Source of the DNA: Psychromarinibacter sp048262455
GTDB lineage: Bacteria; Pseudomonadota; Alphaproteobacteria; Rhodobacterales; Rhodobacteraceae
DNA: 64,000 nt
Reading direction: 5' to 3'
Assembly (NCBI GenBank): GCA_048262455.1
Contig: JBLXFD010000001.1
Span: 201,150 to 265,149, forward strand
Numbering within the stretch: position 1 is the first letter of the stretch; each line of letters begins with the position of its first letter. The position numbers were made by a program, and so were the translations under genes. Positions 10,025 to 17,656 of the stretch are shown here, piece by piece. The notes beneath the pieces are model-generated. The model did no database searches. It was given only the letters and a program-made list of their open reading frames with translations, and had not been told where the DNA came from.

Positions 10025-10944
10025 TCCACCACCCTCCGGGCGCGGCGGCGGCGCACGATGGCCTGCGCCACGATGCTGACCAGCGCCACGGTGAACAGCG
10101 TGAAGAACGACATGGCGGACCCCAGTCCCACCCGGTCCTCGGCGAAGAACACCCGGTAGATCGAGAAGTTCAGCACCTCGGTCGCCGTGCCCGGCCCGCC
10201 GCCGGTCAGCAGGAAGACCTCGTCGAAGACCTTGAACGACAGGATGATGCGGAAGGCGAGGGTGATGATGATGGTGGGCAGCATCAGCGGGATGGTGACG
10301 TGCCACAGCTCCTGCCAGCGGCTGACCACGTCGATGCGGGCGGCCTCGAAAACCTCCTCGTCCAGCGATTCAAGGCCGGCCAGCAGCAGCAGGAAGACGA
10401 AGGGCGTCCAGTGCCAGACATCCACCGCGATGACAGAGGCGAGGGCAAAGTCGGTGTCGCCGAGAAAGTCCACGGGTCCCAGCCCGACGAAGCCCAGCAG
10501 CTGGTTCACTACCCCGAACTCGCGCCCCAGCATCAGCCGCCACATGGCGCCGATGACGATGGGGGGGATCACGATGGGCAGCAGGAAGATCGCCGTCAGC
10601 ACGCCGCGGCCCACGCTGCGGGCGCGGCGGACCGCCAGCGCCATCAGGAAGCCCAGCACCATCTGGATCGAGACCGCGCAGACGGCGAAGATCATCGTGT
10701 TCTTGACGCCGATCCAGTAGACCCGTTCCGAGGTGAAAAGCTGGTCGTAGTTGGCGAGGCCGACGAACTCGTGGAACGCCTGGCCGCCCTCGTAATGCAC
10801 GTCCGACAGGCTGAGGATGGCGACGTTGAACACGGGCCAGATCGACAGCGCGCCTAGCAGCAGCACGGCGGGGGCCAGCGAAAGCACGATCCAGCGGCGG
10901 TTGCTTCGCGCGATGCGGGCCGGGTTTATCGTCTTGATGGGCAT
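10021..10944 (-). CDS. Sugar ABC importer permease (MalF type)
   Basis: This is the partner permease (about 307 residues, six spans) with the EAA loop FEAARIDVVSRWQELWHVTIP. I place the start at ATG 10944 (MPIKTINPAR), just ahead of the first hydrophobic span. A TTG 48 bases upstream is also open but would start in the hairpin that follows the binding-protein gene. No strong ribosome site precedes 10944, so the exact start is uncertain. Confidence 0.88.
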   Translation of the reverse strand: MPIKTINPARIARSNRRWIVLSLAPAVLLLGALSIWPVFNVAILSLSDVHYEGGQAFHEFVGLANYDQLFTSERVYWIGVKNTMIFAVCAVSIQMVLGFLMALAVRRARSVGRGVLTAIFLLPIVIPPIVIGAMWRLMLGREFGVVNQLLGFVGLGPVDFLGDTDFALASVIAVDVWHWTPFVFLLLLAGLESLDEEVFEAARIDVVSRWQELWHVTIPLMLPTIIITLAFRIILSFKVFDEVFLLTGGGPGTATEVLNFSIYRVFFAEDRVGLGSAMSFFTLFTVALVSIVAQAIVRRRRARRVVE

Positions 10945-10965
10945 GATGATGTCCGCGAGGGAAGG

Positions 10966-10990
10966 GTCCGGCGGCGCGGGGCCGCCGGAC
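10966..10990 (-). terminator. Intra-operon hairpin after the sugar-binding protein gene
   Basis: A perfect 10-bp stem (GTCCGGCGGC / GCCGCCGGAC) with a 5-base loop lies 20 bases after the solute-binding protein stop and before the first permease. There is no T run. It probably protects the upstream mRNA or partly terminates, so that the binding protein is made in excess over the permeases, as is common in such operons. Confidence 0.55.
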
Positions 10991-11010
10991 AATCGTTGTC
11001 GAGGTCGATG

Positions 11011-12354
11011 TCAGAGAAGATCCGGCTCGGGCAGGTCGCGGCCCGAACGGGTGAGGATCTCGTGCATCTCCTGCGCCGCGCCGTTCAGCGCCTCCTTGGC
11101 GGTCACCTCGCCGATCACGGCGCGGTTCAGCCACAGGGCGATGGCGTTCTTCAGCTCTTCGCCCTCGACCAGCGGCAGGTAGGGGCGCGAGACCTCGGCG
11201 TTGGCCGAGAAGGCGGGGATAAAGTCCGCCGCGGCCTCGTTCGCCAGCGTGTCGTCCATCAGGTCGCTGCGCACCGGAACGCCGCCGGCCAGCACGTAGT
11301 CCTGCTGCCGGTCGCGGTCCAGGAACCACTTCAGGAAGTCCAGCGCGGCCACCTGGTTCTCCTCGGGGATGTTGGCCGGGATGCCGGCCATCCAGTGACC
11401 GGCCGCCGAGGCACGCTCGCCCCCGGGGCCCGCGGGCAGCAGTGCGGTGCCGATCTTGCCGGCCACGATAGAGCTGTTGGGGTCCTGCAGGTTGGAATAG
11501 GCCGCGATCACCGCCACGGCCTGCGCCGCCTTGCCGGTGGACAGCAGCTGGATCAGTTCCGCCTGGGCGATGGCGCCGGCGTTCTCCGGGCCCGCTTCCT
11601 TGCCGATGTTGATGTAGTACTCCAGCGCCGCCAGCGCCTCGGGGCTGGCGATGGTGACAGAGAAGTCGCCGGTCGCCGGATCGGCGAAGTAGTCGGCGCC
11701 GAAGCTCATCAGGTAGGGGGAGAAGTTGTAGACGATCGAGTTCCGCTCTGCCCGCGGAACGAAGCCGTAGACCTCGGGCGGGTTGTGCAGGGCCTTGGCG
11801 TTCGCCAGCAGGTCGTCCCAGGTCTCGGGGACCTCGAGGCCGGCCTCTTCGTACAGGTCGGTGCGGTAGTAGAGCACCTGCACGTTGCCGTTGGTAGGAA
11901 TCCCCATCAGCGTGCCCTCGCGGTCGAAGGCGCCGGTCTCAAAGTTCCAGTAGGCGGTGCCGCCGAAGTCCAGTACCCCCTCGGGCAGCGAGAACTCGGG
12001 GTCGATTTCCTGGATCGGCCGCAGGAAGCCGCCGCTGTACATCTCGGCCTGCGGGGCCGAGGAGATGTTGACGATGTCGTAGGTCCCGGTGTCGCTGCGG
12101 ATCGAGTTGCGGGCCTTCTCGACCATGCCGCCGAAGGGCGTCACGTCCAGCTCGACGGAATTGCCGGTCTCGTCCTCGTAGGCATCCACCATCGCGATGA
12201 AGGCGTTCAGCCAGGGCGACTGGTTGATCAGGATCCGCACCGTCGGCGCGTCCTGTGCCGACACGGCCTGCACCGAGGCAAGCGCCAGCACCGAGGCGGC
12301 GGCGGTCAGGCCGACGCGCGCGGTGACGCGCTGCAGAAGTTTCTGGTAAGTCAT
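11011..12354 (-). CDS. Extracellular solute-binding protein, sugar ABC importer (family 1)
   Basis: This 447-residue periplasmic binding protein would capture the sugar for the MalFGK-like importer. A Sec signal peptide is clear (hydrophobic core LTAAASVLALASVQ, cleavage around VSA-QDA). The mature part has the family-1 layout, including NSIRSDTGTYDIVNIS and GIPTNGNVQVLYYRTDLYEEAG. The start at ATG 12354 is fixed by GGGAGGAACCC before it and by ATGA overlap with the sulfatase stop. Coupling to a sulfatase suggests a sulfated sugar or oligosaccharide as ligand; this is inference. Confidence 0.93.
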   Translation of the reverse strand: MTYQKLLQRVTARVGLTAAASVLALASVQAVSAQDAPTVRILINQSPWLNAFIAMVDAYEDETGNSVELDVTPFGGMVEKARNSIRSDTGTYDIVNISSAPQAEMYSGGFLRPIQEIDPEFSLPEGVLDFGGTAYWNFETGAFDREGTLMGIPTNGNVQVLYYRTDLYEEAGLEVPETWDDLLANAKALHNPPEVYGFVPRAERNSIVYNFSPYLMSFGADYFADPATGDFSVTIASPEALAALEYYINIGKEAGPENAGAIAQAELIQLLSTGKAAQAVAVIAAYSNLQDPNSSIVAGKIGTALLPAGPGGERASAAGHWMAGIPANIPEENQVAALDFLKWFLDRDRQQDYVLAGGVPVRSDLMDDTLANEAAADFIPAFSANAEVSRPYLPLVEGEELKNAIALWLNRAVIGEVTAKEALNGAAQEMHEILTRSGRDLPEPDLL

Positions 12355-13901
12355 GGGTTCCTCCCTGAAGTGTCTTGCGGTTGGACGTCTGCGAGCCCCA
12401 TCCATTGCAGGAACTCGCCCGTCGCGTCGTGCCGGCGCAGTTCCTGCACGACGGCGGCGCGCAGCCGCGCCATTACCTCCGGCTCCTCCACCGGATTCTG
12501 CTGTTCGGGGTCGGCCTCGATGTCGTAGAGCGCCGTGCCGAAGCTCTTGAACACGCCGCGGTCGGGGCCGGGGGCCTTCGCCGCCGAGCGCAGCGCACGG
12601 TAGCGCATCACCGGGGCGCCCTTGGTGAAGGGCAGCGGCGGGTGCGGCTCTGCCGTCGCCAGCTCGTCCAGTGAAAAGAAGCCCTTAAGATGCGTCGGCA
12701 TCAGCGTGTATTCCCACAGGTTCTCGTCGTCGAGGTCCGGCGGGTAGAGGTACAGCCGCCAGCGCCCGTCGGTGGCGCCGATGGGGCCGCCGAACTGGCC
12801 GAAGATCACCGTGCGCCCGGTTTCCGCCTCCGCGTCCTCCATCAACTCGGACAGCGGACGCGCGCAGGTCTCGGGCGGGGTCTCGCAGCCGAACAGCTCC
12901 AGGATCGTCGGCATCAGGTCCGGGGTCTGGGTGACGGCATCGCTGCGGGTGCCTGCGCGGTCGGTCCAGCCGGGGTGATGGATCATCAGCGGGATGCGCG
13001 ACAGCTGGTCATAGTAGGGCATCATGTTCTTGCCCCAGAGCGCGTGCTCGGACAGCAGGAAACCGTGGTCGGTGGACAGGATCAGCGCGGTGTCCTTCCA
13101 CAGGTCATGGGCGTCGAAGTAGTCCAGCAGCTTGCCGAAGTAGGCATCGCACATGCTCAGCAGCGCCTCGTAGTTGGCGTTGATCTCGGCGATTTCCTGG
13201 GGCGTGTCGTCGACCCGGCCGTACTTGGGCCAGTCCAGCACCGGGCCGGTGTAATCGGTGGGGAACTGCTTGCGGTAGGCCTCGGGGGCGAAGAACGGCT
13301 CGTGCGGGTCGAAGCATTCCAGCTGCAGCAGCCAGTCGTCGGCGGCGCGGTTGGCGTCCAGGAACTCGAAGGCGCGGGCGAAGCAGCGGGGGCCGGGGTG
13401 GTCGGCCTCCTCGACGATGGCATCGCGGTTGACCTGGTGCTGCAGGCGCTTGAACTCGCCCGGCGCGTTGTAGTGCTTGTCGGAATAGTCCTTGCCGTAG
13501 CGATCCGTCTCCGGCGCCACCCGGGCCTTCCAGGTGTCGTATTCCTGCCCGCGCTCCAGCTCCCACGAGTTGTAGCGGTTGTGATAGGTGGACCCGCCGT
13601 CCTCGAAGTAGTGGAAATGGTCGGTGATCAGGTGGGTATAGACCCCGTTCTTCTTCAGGATCGCCGGGAAGGAGTTGTCGAAGGGCTCCAGCGGTCCCCA
13701 GCTGCGGTGCATGAAGCTGAGCCTGCCGGTATGCAGGTCGCGCCGCGCGGGCATGCAGGGCAGGGAGCCGACGAAGTGGTTGTCGAAGGTCAGCGAGCGC
13801 TCGGCGAAGCGGTCGAAGTTCGGAGTCGGAACCCGCGTTCCGCCATAGCACCCCAGTGCATGACGGTTGAGCGAGTCGAACATCATGAAGACAGCGCGCA
13901 T
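12351..13901 (-). CDS. Sulfatase / phosphonate-ester hydrolase family enzyme (cytoplasmic, Cys type)
   Basis: This 516-residue enzyme of the alkaline-phosphatase superfamily carries the formylglycine motif CMPAR with C49 as the residue to be converted, one N-terminal metal aspartate (FDSLN, D9) and the metal-binding STDHGFLLSEH. There is no signal peptide, so it should act in the cytoplasm on imported substrate. Having a single aspartate at the N-terminal metal site rather than the DD pair recalls phosphonate monoester hydrolases and some sulfatases, so a phospho- or phosphonate ester substrate is possible. ATG 13901 has GGGGAGGAAGAGG just ahead. It is the first gene of the sugar-ABC operon. 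Confidence 0.9.
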   Translation of the reverse strand: MRAVFMMFDSLNRHALGCYGGTRVPTPNFDRFAERSLTFDNHFVGSLPCMPARRDLHTGRLSFMHRSWGPLEPFDNSFPAILKKNGVYTHLITDHFHYFEDGGSTYHNRYNSWELERGQEYDTWKARVAPETDRYGKDYSDKHYNAPGEFKRLQHQVNRDAIVEEADHPGPRCFARAFEFLDANRAADDWLLQLECFDPHEPFFAPEAYRKQFPTDYTGPVLDWPKYGRVDDTPQEIAEINANYEALLSMCDAYFGKLLDYFDAHDLWKDTALILSTDHGFLLSEHALWGKNMMPYYDQLSRIPLMIHHPGWTDRAGTRSDAVTQTPDLMPTILELFGCETPPETCARPLSELMEDAEAETGRTVIFGQFGGPIGATDGRWRLYLYPPDLDDENLWEYTLMPTHLKGFFSLDELATAEPHPPLPFTKGAPVMRYRALRSAAKAPGPDRGVFKSFGTALYDIEADPEQQNPVEEPEVMARLRAAVVQELRRHDATGEFLQWMGLADVQPQDTSGRNP

Positions 13902-13972
13902 CCTCTTCCTCCCCTTGGCCCAAGCCATACGCCGATGCGGGGAGCCGCACCAATACCATTGATGATCTGACC

Positions 13973-13989
13973 GATAGCCGCTAGTTATC
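13973..13989. promoter_or_regulatory. LysR-type box (T-N11-A dyad) in divergent promoter region
   Basis: GATA-N9-TATC forms a dyad containing the T-N11-A core of LysR-type binding sites. It lies five bases before the LysR start and in the 92-base gap to the divergent sulfatase operon, a classic position for a site controlling both directions. A single short dyad could be chance. Confidence 0.45.
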
Positions 13990-13993
13990 ACGC

Positions 13994-14926
13994 ATGTCCA
14001 TGCACCACATCTGGCGGCTGCAACAATTCCTCGGGGTCGCCCAGGCGGGCAGCTTCCACGCGGGCGCGGCCCTTCTGAACATCAGCCAGCCGGCGCTGAC
14101 CAAGTCGATCCGCCTGCTGGAGGAAAGCATGGGCGCCGCCCTGTTCCTGCGCCTGCCGCGCGGGGTGCGCCTGACCGAGGCGGGCGAGGCGCTGTTCCTG
14201 CGGGCGCGCGAGATAGAGCAGGCCTGGAACGCCGCGCTGGTGGAGGTGGACGCCCAGGGCAAGGGCATGGGCGGGCTGCTGCGCATCGGCGGCGGGCCGG
14301 TCTATTCCGCCGTCCATTTCCCCGAAATGCTGGCCCACCTGCGGGTGAAGTTCCCCAAGCTGAAGGTTAGCGTGGCCACCGGCGTGGGGCGGGACATGAT
14401 GCCCTCGCTGCGCTCCGGCGAGATCCGCGCCTACGCCGGCGGCGTGCCGCAGGAAGCCGACGAGCTGGGGCTGGAGTTCGAAAGCGCCGAGCTTTACCAG
14501 CAGTTCAACGCGCTCTACGCCTCCGGCACGCATCCGCTGTTCGCGGCCATGGAACCGGGCGCCACGGTGGATCCGGCCCGCGCCCTCGACTACCCGTGGC
14601 TCAGCCTGCTGGGCACCCACCACGCGGTCACCAAGATCCAAAGCTATTACCGCGTGCTCGACCTGCCGCCGCCGGAACTGGTGCTGGAATCCCCCTCGGT
14701 TCAGATCGCCCTGCGGATGCTGCGCGACCACGCTTTCCTCGCCTGCATGCCCGCGCCCCTGGCCGACGCCTTTCCGGGCCTGCGCAGGGTGGAACTGCCC
14801 GGCTTCGCATGGTCGGTGCCCACGGGCCTGACCTACCGCCGCTCGTCGCTGACCTTCCCGCCCCTGAAGGCGATGATCCAGTCCCTGCGCGAGATCACCC
14901 TGCCGCTGAGCCGCGCGGCGGGGTAG
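13994..14926 (+). CDS. LysR-family transcriptional regulator
   Basis: The protein (310 residues) has the N-terminal winged helix (FLGVAQAGSFHAGAALLNISQPALTKSI) and a LysR effector-binding domain. It is divergent from the sulfatase/sugar-ABC operon and directly upstream of a second sulfatase, so it probably controls one or both in response to the imported substrate or its breakdown product. No ribosome site precedes ATG 13994 or the alternative ATG 14000; the transcript may be leaderless. Confidence 0.92.
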   Translation: MSMHHIWRLQQFLGVAQAGSFHAGAALLNISQPALTKSIRLLEESMGAALFLRLPRGVRLTEAGEALFLRAREIEQAWNAALVEVDAQGKGMGGLLRIGGGPVYSAVHFPEMLAHLRVKFPKLKVSVATGVGRDMMPSLRSGEIRAYAGGVPQEADELGLEFESAELYQQFNALYASGTHPLFAAMEPGATVDPARALDYPWLSLLGTHHAVTKIQSYYRVLDLPPPELVLESPSVQIALRMLRDHAFLACMPAPLADAFPGLRRVELPGFAWSVPTGLTYRRSSLTFPPLKAMIQSLREITLPLSRAAG

Positions 14927-14980
14927 GCCGCCGGGCATCCTGCCGATCACTCCCGGTTATCGGGCGCGCCGCAGAAGGAA

Positions 14981-15011
14981 TTGGTTGGCGGGGCGCGCGC
15001 CGGGCTAGGCT
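14981..15011 (+). promoter_or_regulatory. Possible sigma-70 promoter for second sulfatase
   Basis: TTGGTT (14981) and TAGGCT (15006-15011) resemble -35 and -10 boxes of Rhodobacteraceae, but the spacing of 19 is long. They lie in the 173-base gap between the LysR gene and the sulfatase, which otherwise shows only short GC-rich repeats. Confidence 0.3.
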
Positions 15012-15099
15012 GCGCGCGCGTGGCCGGGGCTTTGCGGCCGGAACGCTCTGCCCGGCATCCGGCATCCGGCGGCGGGCAGGGCGCGGCAGGAGCACTTCG

Positions 15100-16638
15100 A
15101 TGAAGACCGTCTTCGTTCTGTTCGATACCCTCAACCGGCGGGACCTGTCCTGCCATGGCGGCACCTACGCGCATACGCCGAACTTCCAGCGGCTGGCGGA
15201 ACGGTCGGTGACCTTCGACAACCACCATGTCGGCAGCCTTCCCTGCATGCCCGCCCGGCGCGAGATCCAGACCGGGCGGCACAACTTCCTGCACCGCTCC
15301 TGGGGGCCGATGGAGCCCTTCGACAATTCCTTCACCGAGATCCTCGGCGCGCAGGCCGGGGTCTACTGCCACATCGCCACCGACCACGCCCACTACTGGG
15401 AGGACGGCGGCGCCACCTACCACACCCGCTTCGACAGTTTCGACCTGATCCGGGGGCAGGAGGCGGACATGTGGAAAGGCCTCGTCGCGCCGGACGAGGC
15501 GCGCTGGCGCGAGACCTATCACCCCCGACAGCTGAACTTCGAGCGGCGCAACAAGCTGCGCTCGGACCTGGTCAACCGCGAGTACCGCGGCGGCTACGCC
15601 GACTACCCCACGGTGCGCACCTTCGACGCGGGGCTGGAGTTCCTGGAGGCGAACCGCGCCGCCGACGACTGGTTCCTGCAGATCGAATGCTTCGACCCGC
15701 ACGAGCCCTTCACCATCACAGAAGAATTCCGCGCCCGCTACGTCACCGACTACCGCGGCCCGATCTTCGACATGCCAACCTACGGCGCGGTGGAAGAGAC
15801 CGACGCCGAAGTCGCCGAGATCCGCGCCAACTACGCCGCCACGCTGGAGCATTGCGACCGGCAGCTTGGGCGGCTGCTGGACCATTTCGACGCGCACGAC
15901 CTGTGGAAGGACACGGCGCTGGTGCTGACCACCGACCACGGCTTCCTGCTGGGCGAGCATGACCTCTGGGGCAAGCTGATCCTGCCGTTCTACAACGAGA
16001 TCGCGCATATCCCGCTGTTCATCCACCACCCAGGTCACGCCGCCTCGGCCGGACGCCGCTGCGCCGCGCTGACCCAGACCATCGACCTGATGCCCACCTT
16101 CCTCGACCTCTGGCACCAGCCGCCGCCGGACGAGGTGCAGGGCCACTCGCTGCTGGGGCTGCTGGCGGACCCCGAGGCCGCCGGTATGCACGCGCTGCGC
16201 GAGGCCGCGCTGTTCGGCCAGCACGGGGCGGCGGTGAACGTGACCGACGGCCGCCACGTCTACATGCGCTACCCCGAAGATGTGCGCGGCGGCGAGATCA
16301 ACCAGTACACCTTGATGCCCACCCACATCAAATCGCTGTTCTCGGTGGCGGAGCTGCGCGATGCGGAACTGGCGGGGCCCTTCGGCTTCACCAAGGGCCT
16401 GAGGCTGCTGAAGGTGCCCAGCGACGAACGCTCTCCCTACTACCACCGGCAGGGTGCGGGGGTGCAGATCGACTGCACCACCCGGCTGTTCGACCTCGCG
16501 GAGGACCCGGCCCAGCTGCACCCGCTGGACAATGCCGAGGCCGAGGACCGCATGACCGGCCACCTGACCGCGCTGATGCGGGCGGGCGATGCACCTAAGG
16601 AATTGTACCGCCGCTTCGGGCTGCAGCCGGCGGCCTGA
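15100..16638 (+). CDS. Second sulfatase / phosphonate-ester hydrolase family enzyme (Cys type)
   Basis: This 512-residue paralogue of the enzyme at 12351-13901 has the same layout: FDTLN metal aspartate at residue 9, CMPAR with C49, and TTDHGFLLGEHDLWGK. It also has no signal peptide and should be cytoplasmic. The two share long collinear stretches (for example the SWGP-PFDNSF region and NRAADDW), so they arose by duplication and probably act on related bonds of one substrate. Start ATG 15100 follows GGCAGGAG. The Cys-type centre needs a formylglycine-generating enzyme not seen here. Confidence 0.9.
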   Translation: MKTVFVLFDTLNRRDLSCHGGTYAHTPNFQRLAERSVTFDNHHVGSLPCMPARREIQTGRHNFLHRSWGPMEPFDNSFTEILGAQAGVYCHIATDHAHYWEDGGATYHTRFDSFDLIRGQEADMWKGLVAPDEARWRETYHPRQLNFERRNKLRSDLVNREYRGGYADYPTVRTFDAGLEFLEANRAADDWFLQIECFDPHEPFTITEEFRARYVTDYRGPIFDMPTYGAVEETDAEVAEIRANYAATLEHCDRQLGRLLDHFDAHDLWKDTALVLTTDHGFLLGEHDLWGKLILPFYNEIAHIPLFIHHPGHAASAGRRCAALTQTIDLMPTFLDLWHQPPPDEVQGHSLLGLLADPEAAGMHALREAALFGQHGAAVNVTDGRHVYMRYPEDVRGGEINQYTLMPTHIKSLFSVAELRDAELAGPFGFTKGLRLLKVPSDERSPYYHRQGAGVQIDCTTRLFDLAEDPAQLHPLDNAEAEDRMTGHLTALMRAGDAPKELYRRFGLQPAA

Positions 16639-16726
16639 CGCAAGGCCGGTTCGGGCGCTGGCGGGCGGGGCGCGGGCGGCGTAACCTTCGCGCGCCCGCC
16701 ATTCGCGGCCATTACAGGAGTTCCCC

Positions 16727-17653
16727 GTGCCCCAGACCCACCATTTCACCGCCTCCGCCTGGTCCAACGTTCTGGCCCAAATGCCCCCCGCGCTGCGCAT
16801 CGCCAGCGGCGACACCGTCGTCACCGAGACGCTGGACGCGGCGGGCGCGGATGCGCGGGGGCAGCAGAAGGCCAGCCGGCCCAACCCGATGAACGGCCCG
16901 GTCCACGTGGAGGGGGCAGAGCCGGGGGATGCGCTGCTGGTCGAGATCCTGCGCGTCGACCCGGCCAGCGACCGCGGCTGGACCCGCGCCGCCCTGTCCG
17001 CCAACGTGCTGGACCCGGAATACGCCCGCGACCTGCCGCCCCGTGACCGCGCGGAATGGCTGGTCGACCGGCAGGCGGCGACCGTCCGTCCCGAAGCCCC
17101 CGGCCCGGCGCTGCAGCACCTGGTGCTGCCCGTCGAGACCATGATCGGCTGTTTCGGCGTGGCCCCGGCCGGGGGAGAGGCGATCTCCACCGCCACCAGC
17201 GGCCGGAACGGCGGCAACATGGACTACCGCGGCTTCGCCCCCGGCTGCCGCGTCAGCTTCCCGGTCGCGGTGCCGGGCGCGCTGTTCTTCCTCGGCGACT
17301 GCCACGCGGTGCAGGGCGACGGAGAGATCTCGGGCACCGGGGTCGAGACCTGCTGCGAGGTGGAGGTGCGGCTGACGGTGCAAAAGGGCCGCGCCATCGG
17401 CTGGCCGCGCGGCGAGCACGAGGACCGGATCTTCACCGTCGGCAACGCCCGCCCGCTGGACCAGGCGCTGCAGCACGCCACGACCGAGATGGTGGCCTGG
17501 CTGAAGGCCGACTACGGGCTGACCGACACCGACGCCGCCCACCTGCTGGGGCAGGCGGTGCGCTACGAGGTGGGGAACGTCTACAACCCGGCCTACACGA
17601 TGGTCTGCAGCGTCGCGAAGGCCTGGCTGCCGCCGAAGCAGGGCGGGCGGTAG
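16727..17653 (+). CDS. Acetamidase/formamidase family protein
   Basis: This 308-residue cytoplasmic amidohydrolase is of the FmdA/AmdA family, which splits short amides such as formamide or acetamide to acid plus ammonia. Typical stretches are GPVHVEGAEPGDALLVEI, then GRNGGNMDYRGFAPG and FLGDCHAVQGDGEISGTGVE. GTG 16727 follows CAGGAG at good spacing. It is 88 bases after the second sulfatase and probably co-transcribed, so it may release ammonia or an N-acyl group from the same substrate; that link is a guess. Confidence 0.88.
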   Translation: MPQTHHFTASAWSNVLAQMPPALRIASGDTVVTETLDAAGADARGQQKASRPNPMNGPVHVEGAEPGDALLVEILRVDPASDRGWTRAALSANVLDPEYARDLPPRDRAEWLVDRQAATVRPEAPGPALQHLVLPVETMIGCFGVAPAGGEAISTATSGRNGGNMDYRGFAPGCRVSFPVAVPGALFFLGDCHAVQGDGEISGTGVETCCEVEVRLTVQKGRAIGWPRGEHEDRIFTVGNARPLDQALQHATTEMVAWLKADYGLTDTDAAHLLGQAVRYEVGNVYNPAYTMVCSVAKAWLPPKQGGR

Positions 17654-17656
17654 GGG

